64,000 bases of DNA from Neonectria sp. B-13 (GCA_002682825.1 NOKP01000024.1:248001-312000), one strand, 5' to 3'; numbered from the stretch's first letter, positions 46,648 to 58,208 are shown. Translations and numbers: made by a program. The notes: generated by a model not told the origin, from the sequence alone.

Positions 46648-48184
46648 ATGGATCTGACAATGATTTACTCGCTGGTCTTGGTTGTTTGTGGCATCGTGGG
46701 TGTGTTGCGATGGTGGAAACAAAGGCCAACCCACCATGAGCGGCAAAATGTGTCTACTTTCGCTGCTGAGAGTATGTATCGAATCTGTGTGAAAAGCTTT
46801 GAAGAAACACTGACTTTTGATGTAAGAACCTTGGGAGTATCCTGTGCCTGTTGCGGATTCGACACTCGATCTTGAAAAGACAGAACCCCCCAGATACCGG
46901 GCATTTCGATACACGTATCACAGACAGTACGTTATTCACAAAACAGTCAGGACTCTCGGGGAACAAGTTCTAATGGCTAGAAGCACAATTGAGGTTCGAA
47001 AACTTGATCCACACTCGTGGGTTATTGTACGTTGTGCCATTCCACCCATCCCTCCGCAACTGACACGATACTTCTAGCTAGACAAAGACTGGCCAGTGTA
47101 TCACCGCGCCAAAGTGGCAAGACTAGCCGAACGAGGCGACAAAATTGTCCAGACCTTGCCGACTGCGAAAGCCGCCGCTCACGAACTCTGCCAAGACCTG
47201 GGCGAATTCTTGTCCCGACGATACCCTCAAGTCTACTCGGCCGAACGCTCCAATCATAACACTTTGGGATGGAATGGCGAGGGGTCCATTACCAAGATTG
47301 AAATGCCAGCACTGGGTGCGTCGTATGACCTGACAAAGGAAGATCCCTTGACTGTAGCTGGACTCATCCAGCCGGCGGATCTTAATATTCTTGTCGAAGG
47401 CGACGACGGATACTATCAACTTGTTGCTATGATGCTTGGTATTGGAGGTGGGCAAAGGCTCAAAGACAAGCTCGGCAAGGGTCTCGCAGACCTTCATTTT
47501 GATGGACATATCCCTCACTATGCAGACCAACTTCAGCGGCCTCTAGATCGGTTCCTAGCGAAGTTGAAGGTCGAATCGCCCATTCACCGTAACAGTAAGT
47601 CTCCTGGACGAGGATTTGTGATACTTTGCTAACATTCTTAAAAGCTACAGGCATCAGCATTCATGGTAAAGCGAGCACATGGCCGTGTGAGAATATTATC
47701 TAATGTTATACAGACGACTTCCACTGGCCAGCTCTCACAATGGGTCCCGAGGATGACTGGGACCCTCAGATCCGCGGACCTGGCCTTGGTACTGCTAGCC
47801 ACGGGATATGGCAGCCGCCGGGTCCCGTCGTTGACATTTCCCAACTTTGGTTTCGCCAGGAAAGACAGGTTCTTCGACGCCTCCCTAAGTCAGGAGCCGT
47901 TGTTTGGATGGTACACACATACATTGAACCGATGGCTGAAGTGGTGAAGGAGGAAGGTATCCCAGGTCGCATGGCTTCCCTTATACGCAGTTGGGGTCCG
48001 GAGCTGGCGGAGTAAGTCCTACCCGACGTTGGAATGAAGTGGGGCTAATCAGCTTGGTGACAGACACAAAGGGCGGCACTTGTACGAGGGTGTCCTGTTG
48101 CCTTATCTTGATGACTTGCACAAGCAGCAGGTAGAGGATGGAATCTGTGCTGATGGAGAGTTGCCCAGCAAATTTCCTTGGTAG
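46648..48184 (+). CDS. DUF3445 family protein (heme-dependent oxidative N-demethylase-like)
   Basis: Six exons (46648..46771, 46827..47026, 47078..47594, 47651..47665, 47714..48011, 48064..48184) give 424 residues. It opens with a membrane segment (MIYSLVLVVCGIVGVL near residues 5-20). The body follows the DUF3445 layout: KLDPHSWVILDKDWPVYH, LVAMMLGIGGGQRLKDKLGK, LADLHFDGHIPHY, LDRFLAKL, then RQERQVLRRLPKSGAVVWMVHTY near the end. Bacterial relatives are heme-dependent oxidative N-demethylases with a PAS-like fold. A fungal substrate is not known to me. Exon 4 is 15 bases. It shares its promoter with the amino-acid permease, which fits oxidative breakdown of an imported amine or N-methylated compound. 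Confidence 0.85.
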
Positions 48185-48403
48185 AGGGGATCCTAGGCCG
48201 GTTAATAGAGCAAAGCAGGAACTTCGTCGAAATGTGTCTGTGTTATCATTATCTCTACCAAAGCACAGGCTCTTGGCTTAAGCTTCACGCAAGAAATGGC
48301 TTGATCGTTGTGACATTTGGCTGCTCTGTCTTTCAAAATACATTGGTCACATAAATGACCCTAGACCTCGCTGAAATAGTTTCGTATTAATATAAACTCA
48401 TGC

Positions 48404-49934
48404 TCATAAAAATAATACCGTCATCCTCTCTTGCTTCATCATGCGTTCCAGACTTAAAGGGTTCGCCGCCCTCGAGTCATCCTCCTGCCACAGCTTCTCC
48501 AACAACGTCTTGGCATCTCTCACGCTTTGTGCAGAGTAGACACTAGACAGCACATCCAATCTCTGACTAATAGCCTCTCGGTGCTGGGTGGTTCGTGCAC
48601 AAGACCCGAAGATGGCCAGCGGCCAGCAAAGCGACGTTGAGATGGAGGAATCTGGAGATATTGACTCAAGAAGTGGGATGAAGGTGTCAAAGGCCTCTTG
48701 AACTTGGTCAGAGTATTTCTCTGAGTGCAGAGTTGATGATGCAGCCAGGTACACCAAGAGGGCTTGTTGGTAAAGTCTTCCACAAAGACCGTGGACCTCA
48801 TCGTCGGGGCCAGGACACCATGAAGAGACAATGAAACGCAGCGTTTCGTGTTCGATTATCGTGTCGTCGGACACCAACCCTGTTTGCCTCTCCGCGACCC
48901 ATCGGCGAGATATGATGGACACTCTCGGGATGAGTTGGAAGAGCTCATGAACACACCCAGAGCTTGGAGAGACTTGTATTGTCGGAAACAGCATAGCTGA
49001 GTCGTTGACAACCCACTCATCCGACTCGGGCCCCATGGTTATGTGCGCGAGCGTCATGGTGTAGGCATATCGCTCAACCAGAAATGCCCTTGTCTCGTCG
49101 CCTAGCTGGCTGTCTGGAAGCTGGACTACCTTCTTCAACAGGACGCTGGCAGCTTTGAGATGGTGAAGTGCCCATGCCCCGGAGTCGGCACGGAATGTCT
49201 GAGAATTATTAATGAATGCACGTCGACAATATTCAGCTCAGCCTGCCTACCTCGACGATGCAGAGAATTATGGCTGTAACCAACAGCGGCACTAGAAGAT
49301 GGCTCTGCCCTTCAGCGAGCCGCGTGAGACCGAACTTTTGGCCCTGGATCGCCTGTCCGTAGTGAAGCCATGTCGTCTGCTCGACGGGGCCACCAGCGAG
49401 GTCTGCATAATGAATTCCACTGCACGCAAGCAGACCATCCAGGATCAAGTCGCTTGACATGGCCATCGGGATCAGCTCAGCGACGAAAGGATTCCTCTTC
49501 CCTTGGCAGATGGCAATGACCTTATTTGTGCGATGAAGGTAGTGGTGAAACAATCTTCTCGAAACAGGGAGTCGTAGATTGCCCATGAGCATTTGCGGAT
49601 CAAACGGGCGCGGGACTAGGCTCAGCAGTTGCATGATTGAATCGGTTTCGCTCGGTGGGTGTAGAGATGACGAGGATGAGGTATTCTTGTCTGATAAACT
49701 CGTCTCCGTCGCCTTCGACGATACCGTAGACTTGTCCGTCCGATGTGTTGGGTTCGTCCTCCTCAAAAGCTCAGCGTGCTTCGTGTTCCCCAGCTCCGGC
49801 CAAGTGCACAGAATGCCATTTCTCAGGCAATTTACGCACTGAGGCTTTTCGTAGCTGCATCTCTTGCGTCGAAGCCTACACCCGATGCATCCAGCGCGCT
49901 TTCTCTTCTGCTTTGTGATAATATCGGGGTCCAT
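48404..49934 (-). CDS. Zn2Cys6 transcription factor
   Basis: Two exons (49934..49251 and 49198..48404) give 492 residues. The zinc cluster is CxxC-x6-C-x6-CxxC-x6-C within residues 16-43 (CIGCRLRRKRC, then CVNC and a last C), followed by a Ser/Thr-rich linker and a fungal-specific activation region (NPFVAELIPMAMSSDLILDG). It is the SPS19/UPC2-like architecture common among fungal regulators. It converges on the DUF3445 gene (220 bases between stop codons), and both its own promoter and that of the permease/DUF3445 pair carry GATA elements, so it is a candidate local regulator. Its targets cannot be read from sequence. Confidence 0.92.
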
Positions 49935-49976
49935 GTCGTAGGATCAAGAACATTTGAGTGAATCTGAAGCTGGGGG

Positions 49977-50030
49977 GTTCACGCTTATCAGTCTGGACTT
50001 GTCGAGGTTCACCCTTATCTGATAAGCGTG
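49977..50030. promoter_or_regulatory. GATA-containing inverted and direct repeat in the Zn2Cys6 promoter
   Basis: Between 43 and 96 bases before the start codon at 49934 the sequence holds CACGCTTATCAG at 49980..49991 and its exact inverse CTGATAAGCGTG at 50019..50030. GGTTCAC(G/C)CTTATC also occurs twice directly (49977..49990 and 50006..50019). This is a likely binding site for a GATA factor and perhaps for the regulator itself. Confidence 0.6.
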
Positions 50031-50569
50031 TCGACCATTTCTAGCGGCCTTCGGTAGTTATCTTCCGCAGAACAGCGATTGGATCTTGTACTCGATGACT
50101 GAATACTCACATGTAGCTGTTGGGAATATTAGTTAATATTCAAGGCATTAAGCAGGGGTTGATGTCCAGTCAAGTCAGAGGTTGAGAAATACTGTATTTA
50201 GATGTATCTGTGCTAATAGTCAGGCAAAGGTTGAAGACAATATCCGAGGTTTGGCTGTCACTTTTCAGAATAAAAAGCCATTCGTGAAAAGTGAAGAAAA
50301 CAAAAGTAGGTAGAAAGAATACAATAAATTCCATTTTCTACTAAACCGAGGCGGCTATGCGTCTAATACTATCTAATATTTAAAAGAGTGAAGCGAGGTG
50401 TTTTCACCCTCTTGCGCGATCCTCACACTTCCTCAGCTCTAGGGTAAGCTACCCCTCAAGCAGCGAGTACACCATCCATCCTTCATCATTACACTATCGC
50501 ACACCCCCTGTTTGCTCTCCCACTGTTCCGCATTCATTCTTCGCCGTTGATTTCCTCAACTTGCTTTGT
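50031..50569. other. Intergenic
   Basis: About 540 bases, AT-rich around 50140-50390. It covers the distal promoter of the Zn2Cys6 gene and the 3' region of the DUF7702 gene. No gene seen. Confidence 0.4.
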
Positions 50570-51568
50570 TTAGCGGTAGTTGCTGGGTTGAGCCTCTTGG
50601 CGGTAGTTGTTGGGTTGAGCCTCTTGGCGGTAGTTGTTGGGTTGAGCCTCTTGGCGGTAGTTGTTGAGTTGAGCCTCTTGGTCCTGGCTAGGCCTTTCAT
50701 GTCTCCGTGACCGCCTGTTCTGGTTCCGTTCTCTTTTCCAAGGGCGGCTGACGAGTTCTCCCTTCTGACTGAGCTCTTGTTTCTCCAGGCTGAATCCCAG
50801 AATCAGATAGTCGACGACAACGATGAACTCCTCAATGGCAGCCATGCACACAAAGACCGGAACGCTCCCGTTGATGATTGAAAAGGTGTGGTTGTGAAGG
50901 AAAATTGCCAGCACCGAGTACATGAGCCGGACGATGATGAAAGGGATAGCGATTGCCACCGCGATGGGGATGTTGCGTTCCTGGGCGGGAACTGCGGACC
51001 GAGACTTGGATGAAACGACGAGAACGAATGATATGGCCGCAAATGCAACAAGATACAGGATGATGCCGACCTGGCTCGTCGTGGAGGGTTTGATGCTACC
51101 GTCGGGTGACGGGCTCGAGCTGGTTCCGCCCGCGATGCTCAAAATCAGACCGATCATGATCAAGAGCTGAATGCCGCGAAACTGCTTGACGCTGAAACTC
51201 TTGATTTGACGGGCGTTGATCCAGTCAACACTAAATGGCGGCTTCTTGTCAGTCAAAGGTCAGGTTACGGGGATAAAGGTGGTGACTAACAACCTGGAGA
51301 GCATTCCCAACGTTGCAAGAAGCAATGGAGATATGCCAATGGAGTCGATGATGAGGGTCGCCTGGAGAAGGCCGTCGGAGTGGTTGCTGTAGGTGAGAAG
51401 CTGACAGACTGAGCCAACTACTCGGACCAGACAAAGAATGATGGTGTAGATCCAACCAGAGGCCCTGTTGAATCCATGGCGAGCGCAGAGGATGAAAGCC
51501 AGAATCAAGGCGGGAACGTAGACGATGAGTTCCGCAATGGATACATATCCTCGATGGGTGATTGTCAT
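50570..51568 (-). CDS. DUF7702-type multi-pass membrane protein with repeat tail
   Basis: Two exons (51568..51294 and 51230..50570) give 311 residues with about seven hydrophobic segments (AELIVYVPALILAFILCARH, then GWIYTIILCLVRVVGSV; HNHTFSIINGSVPVF near the end). This is the fold of a fungal family called DUF7702, of unknown role. The hydrophilic C-terminal tail ends in four copies of a nonapeptide, QEAQPNNYR with small changes. A paralogue lies head-to-head at 52261. The acceptor chosen for exon 2 (CATTTAG) is the only one that keeps the conserved frame. Confidence 0.82.
50573..50680 (-). repeat. 27-bp coding minisatellite, 4 copies
   Basis: Four head-to-tail 27-bp units (50573..50599, 50600..50626, 50627..50653, 50654..50680) encode QEAQ(P/L)(N/S)NYR at the C-terminus of the membrane protein. 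Units differ by one or two bases, so they are recent and probably length-variable. The stop codon follows the last encoded copy directly. Confidence 0.92.
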
Positions 51569-52260
51569 CTTGCAGTGTGATGTTCTAATCAGAGAGATGA
51601 AGTATCGGTCGATGAGAAGGAAGAGTTGCTGTGATGGATTGAGATGAGCATGCAGTAGAAAGGACGAGAGACGATGGATATTTATAAAGATGGCAATTCT
51701 TATTCACAAGGAAAAAGCACAGTGACGACACTTTCCATGTAGATCATCCCGAAATGGAAACCGTTTCGGTATGTCGCAGGCAACGAATCTGCCAACCTAT
51801 AGGGAAAAGAAGGCGGGAATACGGACCCTGACCGGCAAGCAATGCCGAGATATGAGGCGGAGCCGAGAATCTCACTCACCCACACCAAGCCGCTTTGGGG
51901 GGAGCATTTCGGCGCTAGTGCCTGGCAAGGCTGATGATCGCTTCGAGTCAATGGAAGTTCGCCTGTTGATCCAATTGCGTGTAAGATGCTGTATCATTGA
52001 GGGGATAGAACGGCATCACCGAAGCAGGGATTGTTCTTTGCTTCTATGCAGGGAAAAAGCCGAGCGTCATGTCGCTGACGAAACTGGGGTAACCTATTCG
52101 GGAATGCGTTTCGACAGACGCGACATCTTTGCGAGTACTTAATACTGAAGCTATACGACGAGACTTTGCGCCTTGAGCACTCTACACGTCCTCCAACGAG
52201 CAGAAACTTGACCTCGCGTTCAGACAAGATCGCCATTCGACGCCTTTTGACAGAGCCAAC
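51569..52260. promoter_or_regulatory. Divergent promoter of the two DUF7702 paralogues
   Basis: A 692-base region between two head-to-head related genes. No motif stood out by eye. Open frames inside it were not recognised and are taken as chance. Confidence 0.5.
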
Positions 52261-53255
52261 ATGGGCCACATCACTCTTACCGACGGGATCGCTGTCTGGC
52301 AGCTCATATACTACATCGTAGCCCTGGGTTGCAGCATCTGGGTATCAGCGCGCCATGGCTTCTCCAAGGGCTCCGGCTGGATCTTCCTCACCATCTTCAG
52401 CATCATTCGTGTCGTCGGATGTTCTGCGCAGATCGCAACCATCACGGCGAAATCGGATACGCCCTACACCATTGCCGCCATCACGGGCTTCCTGGGTCTG
52501 TCGCCTCTATTGATGGCGTCTCTGGGGATAATTTCTCGAGTGTGAGTACGCCGCGCATTGGAGATACAATGCATCTGCTTTCTGCTTTAGACAATTGCTA
52601 ACGACGAGATTGTATCAGTTACTACTCCATACTCAAAACGCCATGGAACTTCGTGTTTTCGTTCGGTGCCGTCAAGGCCATCCAGGTTCCCGCCACCATC
52701 GCCCTTATCCTCTGCATTGTCGGGGGAGTCTCAGCAGACAACCCGGCTGAAATTGGAAAACAAGCGACGGTTCAAGCAGGCGTGGTTCTCTTCCTGCTGG
52801 TGCTCGTCCTCTTGTCTCTGCTCGTCGTGGGCGCGGCTGTGGCACGGAAAACGACAGGACGCGGAGAAGGCAGATTGCTCTGCGCTGTGGCCGTCTCGCT
52901 TCCCATTTTGCTGATACGCATCATTTACTCTTTTCTTGCCGTGTTCTCTACAGGTCCTAGTTTTTCCCTTGCGAGTGGATCAACGTTGTCGGTCCTGACG
53001 GAGCTGTTCATGGCGAGAGTTGAGGAAATGATGGTTGTACTAGTGTACCTCTGGGCTGGCATAGTGCAGGAAGCCGTTCCTGACAACGCTGACGGCGTCA
53101 AGCGCAGCAAGGAGGAGACGCTTTTCTACAGGGCTGGGAGAGGAGATTTCGGGGGTGGCAAGCTGGGTGTAGCCTCACTTGCGGCCCATGCTGTTATTGG
53201 AATGTTTCGAGGCGATAAGCGGGAGCAACCTGCCGACCGGGGAATGGGTGTTTAG
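52261..53255 (+). CDS. DUF7702-type multi-pass membrane protein (paralogue)
   Basis: Two exons (52261..52541 and 52619..53255; GTGAGT..ATCAG) give 305 residues. The order of segments matches the neighbour at 50570: DGIAVWQLIYYIVALGCSIW, ARHGFSKGSGWIFL, FSIIRVVGCSAQIAT, LGLSPLLMASLGIISR, then a second-exon body with GPSFSLASGSTLSVLTELFM. The single intron sits at the equivalent place (after the ..LGxxSR motif) in both, which supports origin by inverted duplication. Its tail lacks the nonapeptide repeat. Function unknown; plasma or organelle membrane expected. Confidence 0.82.
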
Positions 53256-53566
53256 AAGTTGAATAGACGGAGATGTGCATGTCAGCGGACAATCTTTGCC
53301 TTTTCGAGTGGGTATTTCGACGACACCAAGTTAGATGACAGTGACCCTCGCACAAGTGCAGGGCGACGTCAGCCGCTAGGCTAATCCTCTTCTAGTGGGT
53401 ATTTCGACGCTATAATATTTGATACGCGGTGGAGTCTCTACCGGTTGTGCGGCACTGGGTTTCGGCTCCACTAAAGATACAACGTTGTTTCTTCCCCATC
53501 TTGGCTTTCTCCTCGCAAATATCGTGTCATCCTTGCCAGCCTGCACAGGACAGATAGAGCGAAAAT
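53256..53566. other. Intergenic
   Basis: About 310 bases between the DUF7702 gene and the Zn2Cys6 gene. A GTGGGTATTTCGACG sequence occurs twice (53309 and 53396 regions), a short direct repeat that could be a regulatory site. No gene seen. Confidence 0.4.
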
Positions 53567-55250
53567 ATGGTCTTCAGCGGCCGCCCGTCAACGGCTTGTC
53601 ATGCCTGTCGGGAAAAGCGTTTGAAGGTGTGTGCTCGTCCCCACGCATGAGACACAGCCCATCTTTTTACGTCAACTCTTTCTAACCTCTCGGTCTAGTG
53701 CGATCGTGCCAAGCCTGGTTGCGCGCAATGCTTCCGCAAGCAGATTCCGTGTCTGGGGTACAGGGATCCCTCCGAGTTGCGCCTGAGGGACGAGACCACA
53801 GAAGTCGCCCACAAGGCCCAGAAGGCGAGGAAACAACAGTCTAACTTAAAAGTGGTACCTCGGCTATCTTCCTCGACGACTCTCGCAACCCGAAGCAAGT
53901 CTCCTGCCGACCCCGAGCCATGTGGTGGAGACGAAGAAACGACCGTACTGCCTCTGGTCTTCCATGTGCTTCCAGAGCCCGTGGAAAATCTAGCAATAAC
54001 TTACTTCATGACCTCCTTCATCATCGCCTCTCCCTTTGAAGCCTACGTCCCAAGCCTATACTTGGACGACCTCCTCGCCAAAGATGCCCTATCGTCAGCC
54101 ATCCGTGCCGTTTCTTTCGCCACCTTTGCGTTGAGAGCCAGAGACGCGAGCTACATGAAAACAGCCAGGACAAACTACGCCCTCGCTCTCACCCAAACTA
54201 ACGCTTCGTTGGCGTCCCCCAGGGAAGCAGTTCTGGACAGAACCCTCGCCGCAGTGTTGCTCTTGGGCCTGTTCGAAGCCATCATCTTTCAAGGGCGGGA
54301 ATCGCCGGAAAGCTGGACAGCACATACTATTGGCGCTCTGGAACTTCTGCGACTAAGAGGCAAACAGCAGTTCAGTTCTAAACTGGCCCATCACCTCTTC
54401 ATTCAAACAATCACCAACATCCGCACCAGCTGCGTCCAGCGAATCGTGGAAGTTCCAACCGAGTGTCTCAAATTGCATGATCAGGCAATGCAGTTTCTCA
54501 ACCCTCAAGACCTTGCTCTGCAACTCGGTCCAATAATCGATCAAACCGCGAGTCTCAGGGCCCGGGCCACAGCGTCTCCAAGCCCAGAACTTATCTACGA
54601 GGCTGCGGATCTCGACCATGTAATCAACGCTCTCACCGACCACCTCGAGGAGGAAATGCGCTATACCATACGATCCGAAGAAGAAACCCCGCCCTGGGCC
54701 TATAACCACGTTGCATACTGTTACCCTAACCACCGAGTTGCAAAGTTTTGGAATGCTGTCCGCATGATACGCATGTTCCTCAATGAGCTCGTATGGAGAG
54801 GAATCGAGCTTGGTTTCGACGATCCGCATCGCCAACAGGAAAGGCGTGACACCGAGTGTGACCCTCGCTGCAAATGTATCCTTCTCGCAAGCCTGAAGCA
54901 AACGGCGGCCAAAAACATGGCCGAGGTTGCGACAGGCGTGCTTGCCAGCGTTCCAGACTTCTTGGAGCCAAACAAGGGCCGAGGGAAGTTCTGCCCTTCT
55001 GCTAGAACCTTGATCTGGCCGTTGAGTATTATGCTGACCTCGTCTGTTTATTCCTCATCAGCCAGGAGGTACGCCGTCTTTTTTCTGCAAGAACTGGCAA
55101 GAGATCTCAATATGCCCCAGGCCGTGGACACGGCTAGGATGCTAGGAGAGTCGGGAATCGCAGAAGACTGGTCAGTTAAGAGGCGCAGATTTACTTCAGG
55201 ATTAAACTCTCTAACTGTTTCATAGGTTACATCTATACCACCTGGGATAA
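53567..55250 (+). CDS. Zn2Cys6 transcription factor
   Basis: Three exons (53567..53626, 53699..55170, 55226..55250) give 518 residues. The zinc cluster spans the first intron: ACHACREKRLKC, then CAQC and a final C in IPCLGY, i.e. CxxC-x6-C-x6-CxxC-x6-C. The middle contains LPEPVENLAITYFMTSFI, the usual opening of the regulatory domain of one large family of fungal Zn2Cys6 proteins. The last exon adds only eight residues; without that splice the frame would run on for 18 other residues to 55225. The intron has a strong CTAAC branch site, so I prefer it. Targets unknown. Confidence 0.88.
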
Positions 55251-55599
55251 TTGTTGCTTGGAATGGAGCTGACGTTCAACTCATTACAATCATGCGAAGC
55301 ACCAACGACACAGATGATTCGTCGTCAACAACCTACACGACGATGCGTGAGTGTATCTCAAATACTGGCAAACAAACCTGGCATGCTTTTTGAAAAAGCC
55401 TCATCGGGCTGTTAGGTCCGCCACTCTGTGCGTAAGCCGTACCACGGTTCTCGTCATGTGGTGCGCGTTGATCAGGATCCCTCATTACTCCAGTTGGCTC
55501 TCTCTCTTCTTGCAAAAGTCTGTTTTCAGTAAGGGAACCATCTATCGACTCATCGACTTCGTACATCGCTCCCAGAAATCACCAGAGAGGCTCGACAAG
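55251..55599. other. Intergenic
   Basis: About 350 bases between the regulator and the F-box relic. An open frame from 55351 runs into the F-box reading but shows no family resemblance before the ATG at 55600. Confidence 0.4.
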
Positions 55600-57180
55600 A
55601 TGCACTCTGTTTCTCTCACGGATCTCCCAACTGAGACCTTGAGTCAAATCTTCGGCCACTTTTGTCTCCATTGCTGCAGAGAACACGACCAGCCATCTTA
55701 CATTGGCACCTTGCAACAGCACCAGGAGGAACGATTCAAACAGAAGGAGAGAGAAAAGCAAAAGGAGGACGAAAAGTCATGGTACTCACTTGATCGCCAA
55801 GTGCTGTTCTCGCTGTGCTTGATTTCCAAGAGATTCCAACTCATTGCTCAACCCATCCTGTACCACGAATTTGTCCTCGGTCACTCCGATTCTTCTTTTT
55901 CCTTGCAGTATGACTGACAAGGGCGTATCACCTTGTTCATGCGGACCATGGCCGATCGACGTGATCTGGCGAGCCTTGCCCAGCGGGGTTTCCATTCAAA
56001 TGTTGCTGTCTGCCCTGATAATCCAGGAGAGGTCGAGAACCTGAAGCCTTTCAGCGTTGCCGAGGCGTGTTCTGTGCTCAACTATAGCGCAAAAGCCCTG
56101 GGAATCAATCTGTCCACAGCGTGGAGGCAACGCATACTGGAACTCGCGACCGACAACCGGTCGGCGAGTCCCCTAGCCCGAGCAATTCTCATCTTGGTTT
56201 GCGATGAGGAGATATCGAGTGACGAAGAACTTTGAGAGCGTCACCTCCGCCGCCCGTGGAATGGCGCTCTCGCTCGGCTAGCTACGGAGATGGTTACTAT
56301 GTTGATCGCCCAGCTCCCGAACGTACAGCATCTCAGCATTTCAGATACCTTCAACTGGGAAAACAACTACCCAACCGTCCGGGCAATTACCCCGTCGGCC
56401 CTGGCAACTATCAATGTCTCTAAGCTGCCCATAAAGACACTCGACGCCAGCGTTCGCGCTGGACCAATTATCGAATTAGCGCTAGGGTTGGAATGTTTGA
56501 ACATCTGTCTGCGTGCCCTAGCTACCCCGGTGCCCCCAATGCCGAACTTCAAAGTTCTTCGAGTCTCAAGCCGCAAAATTTCAAGAAGGCGGTTTGATAA
56601 TCTCATCTCTGCGTGTATTGGCTGCCTCCATATATTTGAGTACGAAGCTGCAATGCTTCGTTCGCCTCCAATGCCGAAAACGATTGGCCGTAGCCGTTCC
56701 CACCTTCGGCTTATTGATGCAGTGAGGTGCCTCCGCCGCCATCGAGAGTCCCTCAAGTCGTTGCATCTGGACCTCGGTGCTCAGGATGTCTTTGAATTTA
56801 GTACGCACGGAGAACAAGGCCTGGAAACTAGCCTCAAAGACTTCACGGCCTTGGAGAACCTGCTGATCAGCTCATGCACAATCCCTATCCCGGTTGAGCG
56901 GACCATGTATAACTTTGATTCACTGGGTCAACTCATTCCTTCGTCGATTGTTTCAGTCTACTTTCCACACGGACAGACAGAAGACCGCATCGACCTTGAA
57001 AAGGAGCTTGTCTGCCTAGCTGAACTCAAGATGCTTCATCCGACGCAATTTCCAAAGCTTCGAAAGGTGATCTGCCCCGATACACATCGATTCAATGGTA
57101 CAACTATGGAGGATATGTTTGCGGCGGTCAAGGTTGACTTCGGATACGGCGAATGGCTGAGATGCCAAGTCTTAGAGTGA
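55600..57180 (+). pseudogene. F-box protein gene with two in-frame TGA codons
   Basis: From the ATG at 55600 a single frame of 526 codons is open to 57180 except for TGA at 55915..55917 and TGA at 56233..56235. It starts with the F-box LTDLPTETLSQIFGHF, then LCLISKRFQLIAQPILYHEF, RTMADRRDLASLA and LIAQLPNVQHLSI, the order of a large family of fungal F-box/leucine-rich proteins. Related proteins have a tryptophan where the first TGA stands (YD*QGRITLF). No splice pair removes either stop while keeping the conserved frame, so this is read as a recently silenced gene. Short products of 105 residues or reinitiation are possible. Translational readthrough is not ruled out. Confidence 0.78.
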
Positions 57181-57419
57181 GAGGAGATATATCCCTGATA
57201 CCTAGTCTCTCGTTTCGCACATGGATGTTACACGCCAAGACACATAAGCAATCTGTCTACTGGAGACGTATACTATTTGCACTACCTTCTGCAACACTGC
57301 CGCCTTGTTATCCTCTTCCTTCAAGTCCATGCTGTCGTGGTTTCCGCCTGCGGGTAACGACAGCTCCTCCGTGGTTCCAGCCTTTCCATATTTGACCTCC
57401 TCCGCCAGGCGAGCGCAGT
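57181..57419. other. Possible 3' remnant of the FAD-monooxygenase relic
   Basis: On the minus strand near 57310-57450 the residues DFNCQKNAEENCARLAEEV resemble the C-terminal end of salicylate-hydroxylase-like enzymes. Beyond this nothing was recognised. Confidence 0.4.
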
Positions 57420-58208
57420 TCTCCTCTGCATTTTTCTGACAGTTGAAATCAAGGATCAATCTAGAAGAGGTATGACGAGAGAATCGGGGTGTTTCTTGAC
57501 CATGTTCAGTGTCCAGTAATTCTTGTGGTAGATGTTGCGCGTGGAGATGGAGGCTTGGTGGATGACGTGGGATCTGTTGATGCGGATGCGTTCAAACACC
57601 TGGAGAGCGAGCGGGATATCACCTTATGTCTTTGATAGTGTTAGCAACGAGGTTTGGGCTTAGGGGGCTGTGGTGCAGGAAATGCGAGCGAACTACCGCA
57701 GTGAGCATACCTTTTCCAAACAACTCTCCTTGATATCCGCTTTGTCGAGGTGAGTCAAGACCCAAGCGCAGTTACTGGCAAGAATTATCAGCTGCGCCGT
57801 TTGTCAACTAGGGACGTGTCAACTTGCCGACCCAGAACCTCGTCGTGTCCTCTTCCTTCTTGGCCAGCTCAACCAAGAGAGATTCCTGCAGCATCTAATC
57901 CGTGAGCTCAAAGAAGGCTCTGAAAATCGCATAGCCGCTGCTGACCCTGCTCTCGGGTAGTCCGAGTAGCTGCGACCGTGCCAAAGACTTCAGGCCATCA
58001 CAGGTGAGCACCACGTCGCCAAGGATCGCTCCCTCAGCAACACGTTATGCTGGTCGTAGAAGTCAAGCGCCTTGGCTTTGTTGACGCCCGCAGCGAGAAA
58101 TGCCTCGCCCACTCTACTTTTATTCCAGGAATCGAAGACCCTTTCAGCGGACAAGGTCAGGCGACATACAGGAAGAACTCGAAAAATCACACAGCTCTTG
58201 AGTAACAC
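57420..58208 (-). pseudogene. FAD-dependent (salicylate-hydroxylase-like) monooxygenase relic
   Basis: In order on the minus strand: AERVFDSWNKSRVGEAFLAAGVNKA, NVLLRERSLA, then in another frame GDVVLTCDGLKSLARSQLLGLPESR (the DG motif of FAD monooxygenases), SSGYAIFRAFFELTD followed by an in-frame TAG, KKEEDTTRFWVG, AWVLTHLDKADIKES, and GDIPLALQVFERIRINRSHVIHQAS. The N-terminal FAD GxGxxG motif and about 100 residues between the first two blocks are missing, and the frame shifts at least twice. It is a dead gene. Only fragments align, so its exact ends are approximate. Confidence 0.78.

Noticed and set aside
55860..55908. Intron that would remove the first TGA of the F-box gene
   Set aside because: A GTACCA..GCAG pair exists, but using it shifts into a frame that loses the conserved RRDLASL segment.
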